From UBA10427 sp003500135 (lineage in GTDB: Bacteria > Bacteroidota > Bacteroidia > Cytophagales > Cyclobacteriaceae), in contig CAWZYQ010000173.1 of assembly GCA_963966275.1 (NCBI GenBank), positions 1 to 7,498 on the forward strand: a stretch of DNA of 7,498 nt, read 5' to 3'. Made by a program: the position numbers and the translations under genes. Positions 1 to 5,045 of the stretch are shown here, one piece after another. How positions within the stretch are numbered: position 1 is the first letter of the stretch; each line of letters starts with the position of its first letter. The notes beneath the pieces are model-generated. The model ran no database searches and was not told where the DNA came from. It saw nothing but the letters and a program-made list of their open reading frames with translations.

Positions 1-15
1 TTGATAACCTGTATG

Positions 16-1371
16 TTAAAAGCTCATGGTAAAAATGGTGTAAATATGCGGCTCTGATTCTACCGTTAAGTTACCACCATGCATCTGCATGATTTGTCTT
101 GAAAGGGCCAGTCCGATACCGGAACCATTTTTCTTTGTAGTATAAAAAGGTATGAATATTTTGTCTATGGCTTCCGGAATAATACCCGGTCCGTTATCCT
201 TTACATCTATCGAAGCCTTCCCGCCTTCATTCAGATAGGCCTGTACACTTATTTTGGGATTGTCGATTTCCCTGATTGCTTCCCGGGCGTTTTTTAAAAG
301 GTTGATCAAAACCATTTCCACCAATTCGGCGTCTGCCAAAATGATAAATTCATCAGGTGGGTTTTCACAGGCAAAATCGATGCCCTCTTCCATAAACTCC
401 CCTTTAAGCAATTGACTCATATGGTCAAACAACCTGAAAATTGGTACTTGGGCAAATTTGGGCTGAGGAATTGTAGTATAATCCCGATAGGCATCCACAA
501 ATTGCACCAGGCCGTGGCTCCTGCTTTCAATAGTATCCAGGCCTTCTTCAATATCTTCTATTGTTTCGGCATCTATTTGATAGCTTTGATCATTTATTTT
601 CGTAATGTCTTCGCGTAAAATATCGTTAAGCGTGCTTGTCAGCGAGGCTATTGGCGTAATTGAATTCATAATCTCATGACGTAGAACACGTGTAAGCTTT
701 TGCCAGGACTCCACTTCTTTTATCTGCAATTCAGATTGAATATCCTGAAAGGCTATCAATAATAAATCGTTGCCCTGTAACCTTATTGAAGTAGCATGAA
801 GCGATAAAAACTTGTTTTGATATCGCTGTGTAATTTTGTCGCCAGGCTTCATGTTGGAAAGCAACTCATACAATTTGGCATCTTTCGCCTGTATTTCCTT
901 CAAATTGTGCATTTGAGGGGCATCCAACAACTTTCTTGCGGTAGTATTGATCAAACTGATATGACCATCTCCTTCAACGGCCATTAGCCCTGTTTTTACA
1001 TGCTGCACCACAGTATTCAAATAAAGCAGATTTTCCTCTTTCTCCGCACGTGTACGCCGGAATGCTTCTAATACCGAATTAAATTCACTATTGAGTTGCT
1101 GAAAACTTCGTCCTAACTTACTATCGATAGAATAAGCCGAAGCAAAATCAGAATATCTAACTGAATCAAGAAACCGGGCCAGCTTACGGTTTGTGTTTTC
1201 AAGATAGTAAATGAGCTCAATAATTTGGTAGGTCAGCAGAAGTGCGATGAATGCAGCTACGATATATTTATGAAACGTCAATACACTAAGAACTAACAGG
1301 GCAAGTATTACAGCAATGAGCAATACACGCACCCAAACGCCTATCCTGAAATAATTGACCCTATAACCCAT
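16..1371 (-). CDS. Membrane sensor histidine kinase, NtrY/NtrB-like, without periplasmic sensor domain
   Basis: This 451-residue protein is an inner-membrane ATP-dependent autokinase that should phosphorylate the response regulator encoded just upstream. Two hydrophobic helices (about residues 12-32 and 37-56) are joined by only about five residues, so nothing sizeable is exposed outside the membrane. A helical linker (57-112) leads to a PAS-like region (about 113-210). The H-box has phosphoacceptor His232 in the context RHEIMNSITP, with Glu233 and Asn236 in the places expected for kinase/phosphatase function. The ATP-binding domain is complete: N-box with Asn357 and Asn361, G1 box DNGPG (392-396), F-box around FIPFYTTK (406-413), and G2 box GSGIGL (416-421). 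The protein ends soon after the last strand with no receiver or other extension. The start ATG overlaps the end of the regulator gene by 11 bases and has a GGAAAA stretch a few bases upstream, which suggests translational coupling. Family assignment is confident; the stimulus is unknown. Confidence 0.95.
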   Translation of the reverse strand: MGYRVNYFRIGVWVRVLLIAVILALLVLSVLTFHKYIVAAFIALLLTYQIIELIYYLENTNRKLARFLDSVRYSDFASAYSIDSKLGRSFQQLNSEFNSVLEAFRRTRAEKEENLLYLNTVVQHVKTGLMAVEGDGHISLINTTARKLLDAPQMHNLKEIQAKDAKLYELLSNMKPGDKITQRYQNKFLSLHATSIRLQGNDLLLIAFQDIQSELQIKEVESWQKLTRVLRHEIMNSITPIASLTSTLNDILREDITKINDQSYQIDAETIEDIEEGLDTIESRSHGLVQFVDAYRDYTTIPQPKFAQVPIFRLFDHMSQLLKGEFMEEGIDFACENPPDEFIILADAELVEMVLINLLKNAREAIREIDNPKISVQAYLNEGGKASIDVKDNGPGIIPEAIDKIFIPFYTTKKNGSGIGLALSRQIMQMHGGNLTVESEPHIYTIFTMSF

Positions 1372-2755
1372 ATTTTTCCAATCTACGATAAAGTGAAGAT
1401 CTCGTCAGCCCCAGTTCATTGGCGGCCTGGGTAATGTTGCCATCATATTTCTGTAATACTTTTCGAATCAAGATCTTTTCCACCTCTTCCAAATGGAAAT
1501 CTTCTAATTTCACGTGGGGATTTTCCTGCTTTGCAGAAGTTGAGGCGCCAAAATAAAAATCTTCGGGCTTTAAAATATGGCCTTCACTCATAATTACCGC
1601 ACGCTCTACTGCATGTTGTAACTCTCTCACATTACCCGGCCATTCATATTTTGTCATGCGTGTCAAAGCGGCTTCATTAATTGTGGTTACCTGCTTATTA
1701 TACTTTCGGGCATAAACCTGCAGAAAATGATTGGCCAAAAGCGGTATATCTTCCTGGCGTTCCCTTAATGGAGGCAAATGTATTTCAATCGTATTGATGC
1801 GGTACATAAGATCCTGTCTGAACTGGCCACTACTTACCATTTCATTAAGGTTTTGATTGGTAGCGCTTATCAGCCTTATGTCGATGGGTTTGCTTTTATT
1901 GGATCCGACACGCGTTACCGTTCGGTTTTGCAGTACTGATAATAATTTGGCCTGAATAGGCAATGAAATATTCGTGATCTCATCAAGAAACAGAGTGCCC
2001 TTTTCAGCCATTTCAAATCGTCCAGGCTTGTCTTCTTTGGCATCGGTAAATGCCCCTTTTTTATGACCAAAAAGTTCACTTTCAAATAAATTTTCAGACA
2101 GAGCGCCGACATCTACTCCAATAAATGCTTTTTCGGAACGATGAGAAGCACGATGAATAGCCCTGGCAATCACTTCTTTACCCGTGCCATTTTCCCCCAA
2201 AATCAATACATTGGCATCTGTGGCTGCCACTTTGTCGAGGGTATTGAAAATTTTGGTCATTGACGCACTTTTGCCTATTACCTCCTGATACCGGCTGTCG
2301 GCATCGCGCTGCATAAACTTTTGTTGTTCCCGCAGGTTGATCACTTCCTCACGGCTTTCATGCAACCGCATAGCAGAATAAAGCGTCGCAAGCAATTTGT
2401 CATTATCCCAGGGTTTTAAAACAAAATCAGTGGCCCCTTCTTTGATGGCCCGCACAGCCATACGAACATCTCCATAGGCCGTAATTAACACCACAGAGGC
2501 CGCCGGGTCAATCTCAAGTATTTTCCCCAACCATAAAAATCCTTCGTGACCACTGCTCACATCTTTGGTAAAGTTCATGTCGAGCATGATCACGTCATAC
2601 TGCTCATTTTTAATGAGGGTTGGAATAGCTTCCGGATTTTTTTCTATATCAACCTGCTCAAAATGTCTTTTCAAAAACATTCTGGCTGCCCTTAGTAAAT
2701 CTTCATTATCGTCGACAATCAAAATCTTGCCGCTTTTTTCACTCTTATCACCCAT
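1361..2755 (-). CDS. Sigma-54-dependent response regulator, NtrC family (receiver, AAA+, Fis HTH)
   Basis: This 464-residue cytoplasmic transcription activator should remodel RNA polymerase carrying sigma-54 once phosphorylated. The receiver domain (about 10-130) has acidic pocket Asp15/Asp16, phosphoacceptor Asp59, Thr92 and Lys114. The AAA+ domain (about 157-390) has Walker A GENGTGKE (187-194), a GAFTDA loop (234-239) in place of the usual GAFTGA, Walker B TLFLDE (254-259), sensor I around ISATN (296-300), candidate arginine fingers Arg313 and Arg319, and sensor II WPGNVREL (372-379). A Fis-type helix-turn-helix (about 437-464) ends the protein. I chose the ATG at 2755 because the receiver fold begins right after it. 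The frame stays open to an ATG at 2836, but the extra 27 residues are hydrophobic and aromatic, unlike any usual receiver N-terminus, and would start almost at the predicted transcription start. The gene leads the unit with the kinase. Its likely target is the divergent exporter operon, which is an inference from position and from the binding-site candidates between them. Confidence 0.95.
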   Translation of the reverse strand: MGDKSEKSGKILIVDDNEDLLRAARMFLKRHFEQVDIEKNPEAIPTLIKNEQYDVIMLDMNFTKDVSSGHEGFLWLGKILEIDPAASVVLITAYGDVRMAVRAIKEGATDFVLKPWDNDKLLATLYSAMRLHESREEVINLREQQKFMQRDADSRYQEVIGKSASMTKIFNTLDKVAATDANVLILGENGTGKEVIARAIHRASHRSEKAFIGVDVGALSENLFESELFGHKKGAFTDAKEDKPGRFEMAEKGTLFLDEITNISLPIQAKLLSVLQNRTVTRVGSNKSKPIDIRLISATNQNLNEMVSSGQFRQDLMYRINTIEIHLPPLRERQEDIPLLANHFLQVYARKYNKQVTTINEAALTRMTKYEWPGNVRELQHAVERAVIMSEGHILKPEDFYFGASTSAKQENPHVKLEDFHLEEVEKILIRKVLQKYDGNITQAANELGLTRSSLYRRLEKYGL

Positions 2756-2845
2756 GTATGCAATAATAAATGTCAGGTACCAAATATGCATAAAAATCTG
2801 GCTCCGGCAAAAGGTATATGGCCAATAGCCCATCATTATTGCTTA

Positions 2846-2873
2846 ATTATAGTGGTGGAACTTACTTTGTCCA
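2846..2873 (-). promoter_or_regulatory. Candidate sigma-70-like promoter for the regulator-kinase unit
   Basis: On the minus strand TGGACA (2873-2868) stands 16 bases before a perfect TATAAT (2851-2846). Transcription would begin near 2839 and give a leader of about 84 bases before the ATG at 2755. The match is to the general bacterial -35/-10 pattern. The main Bacteroidota sigma factor prefers a TTTG and TAnnTTTG pattern, which this does not fit well, so the call is moderate. No GG-N10-GC sigma-54 element is visible on this strand upstream of the regulator. Confidence 0.4.
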
Positions 2874-2891
2874 ATTGCAAAACACACATAT

Positions 2892-2899
2892 GGTTAACC
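2892..2899. repeat. 8-bp palindrome GGTTAACC
   Basis: GGTTAACC is a perfect 8-bp dyad about 20 bp upstream of the leftward -35 candidate. Its AACCG end (2896-2900) recurs at 2916-2920 and 2924-2928, giving three short direct repeats in 33 bp, the last running into the first large dyad. It could be a weak operator half-site array or chance; an 8-bp palindrome is not rare. Confidence 0.3.
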
Positions 2900-2926
2900 G
2901 TTTATCAATAAATCCAACCGCTCAAC

Positions 2927-2962
2927 CGTCCGCTGGCGGACGCCCACGTTCATTGTTGAACG
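2927..2962. promoter_or_regulatory. Tandem pair of related 16-bp dyads, candidate activator binding sites (UAS)
   Basis: Two inverted repeats lie side by side: CGTCCGC-TG-GCGGACG (2927-2942, 7-bp arms) and CGTTCA-TTGT-TGAACG (2947-2962, 6-bp arms). They agree at 10 of 16 positions and both fit CGTYC-N6-GRACG. Their centres are 20 bp apart, about two helical turns. The arm differences (C/T on one side, G/A on the other) are paired, so symmetry is kept in each copy, as expected of operator sites for a dimeric protein. Dimers of NtrC-family regulators bind dyads of about this size, commonly 80-150 bp upstream of a sigma-54 promoter. These lie about 90-110 bp upstream of the start predicted from the element at 3018-3033. 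That the neighbouring regulator binds here is inference. Alternative roles are a hairpin in a transcript or, for the first copy, a dispersed GC-rich repeat. Confidence 0.5.
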
Positions 2963-2972
2963 GAAACGTACA

Positions 2973-2987
2973 ATATGTAATACATAT
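2973..2987. repeat. 15-bp perfect palindrome ATATGTA-A-TACATAT
   Basis: Seven-base arms flank a single central A at 2980. The dyad lies in an AT-rich stretch between the tandem CGT/ACG dyads and the putative exporter promoter. It differs in sequence from those dyads, so it would be the site of another protein if it is a site at all. AT-rich DNA produces such palindromes by chance more often than GC-rich DNA does, so confidence in a function is low although the symmetry itself is certain. Confidence 0.35.
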
Positions 2988-3015
2988 AAATAGTTGATTA
3001 CCAATTATTAACAAA

Positions 3016-3027
3016 AGTGGCGCCACT
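3016..3027. repeat. 12-bp perfect palindrome AGTGGCGCCACT
   Basis: This gapless GC-rich dyad is centred between 3021 and 3022, 43 bp before the first codon of the exporter operon. Its right part overlaps the -24-like half of the sigma-54 candidate at 3018-3033. A protein bound here would block that promoter, or the symmetry may be incidental to the TGGC of the promoter element. Confidence 0.35.
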
Positions 3028-3033
3028 ATTGGC
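3018..3033 (+). promoter_or_regulatory. Degenerate sigma-54-like promoter candidate for the exporter operon
   Basis: TGGCGC-N5-TTGG matches the sigma-54 pattern TGGCAC-N5-TTGC except at two listed positions. The GG at 3019-3020 is followed at the required spacing by GG rather than the key GC; a GC occurs one base later (3032-3033). Transcription would start near 3044, about 25 bases before the ATG at 3070. In favour are the divergent sigma-54 activator gene, the dyads about 90-110 bp upstream, and the lack of a convincing -35/-10 pair on this strand. Against it is the imperfect -12 element. A second weak match, TGGAAC-N5-TTGT, is at 2856-2870. Confidence 0.3.
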
Positions 3034-3059
3034 ATATACTTAACGACTAAGATTGCCAA
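3029..3059 (+). promoter_or_regulatory. Inverted repeat TTGGCA...TGCCAA in the leader of the exporter operon
   Basis: Six-base arms at 3029-3034 and 3054-3059 are separated by 19 bases, ending 10 bases before the ATG at 3070. If transcription starts upstream of 3029, the RNA could form a weak hairpin next to the start codon; if it starts near 3044, only the right arm is transcribed. The bases between it and the ATG are A/T only, with no Shine-Dalgarno sequence. Confidence 0.25.
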
Positions 3060-3069
3060 ATATTTTTTT

Positions 3070-4320
3070 ATGGACCGGATAATACAAAAGAAAAAATGGA
3101 CCCCACAACGTATAACCCTAATCAGTTTAGGCGTTTTGGCATTCTTATTTATCAGCTACCAGTTCCTTTTTGCTGATCGCCAGACCTCACAGAAGGTTGA
3201 TCGTGAAAAGGTAACGATTGGCAATGTGGTAGTTGGATCATTTCAGGAAACCATTGTGGAAGATGGTACCGTTGTACCCTATCACACGCGTTATCTGGAT
3301 GCTATAGAAGGTGGTGTGATCCAGGATATTCACTTAAAATCCGGTGCAATTGTGGAAAAAGGTGATGTTATCATGACGCTCAATAACACCGCCGTGCAGC
3401 TCGACGTGTTAAACCGCGAAGCACAGCTTTATGAACAAATTAACCTGCTTCGCAATACCAGGTTATCAATGGAGCAAAATAGCCTAAGCCTACAAACACA
3501 ACTTGCTGAGATCGATTATCGCATTAACTTATTAAAACCAAGATATGAACGTAATAAGGCCCTTTTTGAAGACGACCTTATTTCGAAAGAAGACTTTGAG
3601 GCTGTGGAAGAAGAATATCTATATAACCTTCGACGAAGGGAATATACGTATGAATCATTCCTGAAGGATTCCATGTCAGTTGCTGATCAATTGCGTCAGC
3701 TCAACGAATCGGAAAAAAGAATGGTTCAAAGCCTTGCCACAGTTGGCCGCATGTTGGAAAACCTTACAATTAAAGCCCCAATTAATGGCATTTTGTCCAC
3801 CCCACAGTTAGAGCTCGGGCAGTCTGTTTCCCCCGGTCAGCGACTCGGGCAGGTAGACGAATTAGGCAGCTTTAAAGTACGTGCTGAAATCGACGAAATT
3901 TATCTTTCACAAATAGATACCGGACTTGATGCCTCTTTTACCTATGATAATAAAAAACATCCACTGAGGATCACTAAAATTTATCCGAATGTATCCAACG
4001 GGGTATTTGAAGCAGACCTCGCCTTTTTGGAAGAAATTCCAAAGGACATCAAGCGTGGCCTTAGTGTTCGCCTGACGATAGCTCTGAGCAAATCTAAAGA
4101 AGCCTTACTGGTACCGAGAGGTTCTTATTTTCAGTCTACTGCCGGCCAATGGGCGTATGTAATTGGTGAAAACAGCGATAAAGCGGTCAGGAAGGAGATC
4201 AAACTCGGAAGAAAGAACCTTCAATATTATGAGGTGGTCGATGGCCTTGAACCCGGGGACCAGATCATCACTTCAACCTATGATCCTTTTAATGATAAAG
4301 ATGTAATAATTCTCGAATAG
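3070..4320 (+). CDS. Periplasmic membrane fusion protein of an ABC exporter, MacA/HlyD-like
   Basis: This 416-residue adaptor is anchored in the inner membrane and should link the permease to an outer-membrane channel across the periplasm. A basic N-terminus (DRIIQKKKW) precedes one membrane helix (about 15-34), so it is a signal anchor and not a lipoprotein. The split lipoyl/barrel-sandwich halves are around residues 78-107, including KSGAIVEKGDVI (90-101), and 232-263, including IKAPINGIL (234-242). Between them a long predicted coiled-coil hairpin (about 110-230) is rich in Leu, Gln, Glu and Arg. A beta-barrel domain (about 267-340) and a membrane-proximal domain (about 345-416, with LEPGDQII at 393-400) follow. 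Order and length fit the RND/MacA adaptor family. It is the first gene of the three-gene operon, 14 bases before the ATPase gene. The only upstream in-frame Met that fits is the one at 3070; the leader is T-rich without a ribosome-binding consensus. The substrate cannot be inferred. Confidence 0.93.
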   Translation: MDRIIQKKKWTPQRITLISLGVLAFLFISYQFLFADRQTSQKVDREKVTIGNVVVGSFQETIVEDGTVVPYHTRYLDAIEGGVIQDIHLKSGAIVEKGDVIMTLNNTAVQLDVLNREAQLYEQINLLRNTRLSMEQNSLSLQTQLAEIDYRINLLKPRYERNKALFEDDLISKEDFEAVEEEYLYNLRRREYTYESFLKDSMSVADQLRQLNESEKRMVQSLATVGRMLENLTIKAPINGILSTPQLELGQSVSPGQRLGQVDELGSFKVRAEIDEIYLSQIDTGLDASFTYDNKKHPLRITKIYPNVSNGVFEADLAFLEEIPKDIKRGLSVRLTIALSKSKEALLVPRGSYFQSTAGQWAYVIGENSDKAVRKEIKLGRKNLQYYEVVDGLEPGDQIITSTYDPFNDKDVIILE

Positions 4321-4334
4321 AAAACAATACCATT

Positions 4335-5024
4335 ATGATACAATTAACCGATATTTCAAAGATCTACACCACTGATGAAGTGGAGACCACTGCGCTGGAC
4401 AATATCAGCCTGCATATTAAAAAAGGAGAATTCATAGCTATCATGGGCCCGTCAGGTTGTGGTAAATCTACCCTGCTCAATATAATCGGTATGCTCGACA
4501 GCCCGAATAACGGAAGCTATAAGTTTGGCGAAAAGGAAGTAGCCGGATATAGCGAACGGCAAAGAGCTGACCTTCGAAAAGGACACATTGGCTTCGTTTT
4601 CCAAAGCTTCAACCTGATCGACGAATTATCGGTATTTGAAAATGTTGAACTACCGCTCCTCTATTTAAAAACCCCTGCAAAAGAACGGAAAGAACGTGTT
4701 GAGGAAGCGCTGGAACTCATGAATATCATGCACCGCAAAAACCACTACCCCCAGCAGTTATCGGGAGGTCAGCAGCAACGTGTAGCCATTTCCAGGGCTA
4801 TTATAGCCAACCCTGCGTTGATTTTAGCCGATGAGCCGACCGGTAACCTCGACTCTACCAATGGTGAAGAGGTGATGAACCTGCTTTCAGAACTCAATCA
4901 ATCGGGCACTACTATCGCCATGGTGACGCACTCACCGTATGATGCCAACTATGCCTATAGGACAGTAAACCTGTTTGATGGCAAGATTGTCACTGAAAAT
5001 ATAAAAGAGGCCTTTCACGTATAA
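4335..5024 (+). CDS. ABC transporter ATPase, MacB/LolD class
   Basis: This 229-residue cytoplasmic subunit hydrolyses ATP to drive the FtsX-type permease encoded next. All catalytic elements are present: A-loop Tyr11, Walker A GPSGCGKST (38-46), Q-loop Gln90 in FVFQSFNLI, signature LSGGQ (142-146) followed by QQR, Walker B LILADE (162-167), D-loop region around GNLDS (170-174), and H-loop His199. The length and the stretch after Walker A (LLNIIGMLDSPNNG) match the MacB/LolD/FtsE group, which works by transmitting force across the membrane rather than by carrying substrate through a channel. It is a stand-alone subunit, unlike E. coli MacB in which ATPase and permease are fused. It lies between the adaptor gene (14-bp gap) and the permease gene (21-bp gap), clearly in the same operon. 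Nothing in the protein is truncated. LolD-like lipoprotein release is an alternative role, but the adaptor partner favours efflux. Confidence 0.96.
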   Translation: MIQLTDISKIYTTDEVETTALDNISLHIKKGEFIAIMGPSGCGKSTLLNIIGMLDSPNNGSYKFGEKEVAGYSERQRADLRKGHIGFVFQSFNLIDELSVFENVELPLLYLKTPAKERKERVEEALELMNIMHRKNHYPQQLSGGQQQRVAISRAIIANPALILADEPTGNLDSTNGEEVMNLLSELNQSGTTIAMVTHSPYDANYAYRTVNLFDGKIVTENIKEAFHV

Positions 5025-5045
5025 TTCACCTCAAACAGAGCAATT

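Larger units (their letters stand above)
2756..3069. other. Divergent control region between regulator and exporter genes
   Basis: These 314 bp hold no convincing gene. The left part (2756-2838) would be the leader of the regulator transcript. The centre has the leftward sigma-70-like promoter. The right part (2892-3059) holds five palindromic or inverted-repeat elements and the weak rightward sigma-54 candidate. GC content is uneven: the stretch 2918-2965 is GC-rich, while 2968-3014 is strongly AT-rich, which could help DNA bending between an upstream activator and the promoter. No terminator, tRNA or mobile-element end is visible. Confidence 0.6.

Noticed and set aside
1..15. Sequence left of the kinase stop as a further gene or terminator
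   Set aside because: Only 15 bases are present, with no hairpin or start context to judge.
412..618. 68-codon open frame antisense to the kinase gene
   Set aside because: It overlaps the kinase catalytic-core coding sequence completely, and its translation has no domain or credible start signal.
2565..2828. 87-codon open frame on the plus strand opposite the regulator's N-terminus
   Set aside because: It covers the receiver domain coding sequence in antisense, has no recognisable features, and no promoter or ribosome-binding site precedes it.
2902..2914. IHF-like site TATCAATAAATCC
   Set aside because: The final TTR of the consensus is not matched, and the specificity of HU/IHF proteins in Bacteroidota is not known to follow the enterobacterial pattern.
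2927..2942. GC-rich hairpin CGTCCGC-TG-GCGGACG as a transcription terminator
   Set aside because: It has no following T-run on either strand and sits between two divergent genes, where no transcript needs to end. A two-base loop is also too tight for a good RNA hairpin.
2956..2990. Sigma-70 promoter TTGAAC...TATAAA for the exporter operon
   Set aside because: The spacer is 23 bases, well outside the usual 16-18, and other -10-like boxes nearby (TACAAT at 2969, TATACT at 3035) have no -35 at suitable spacing.
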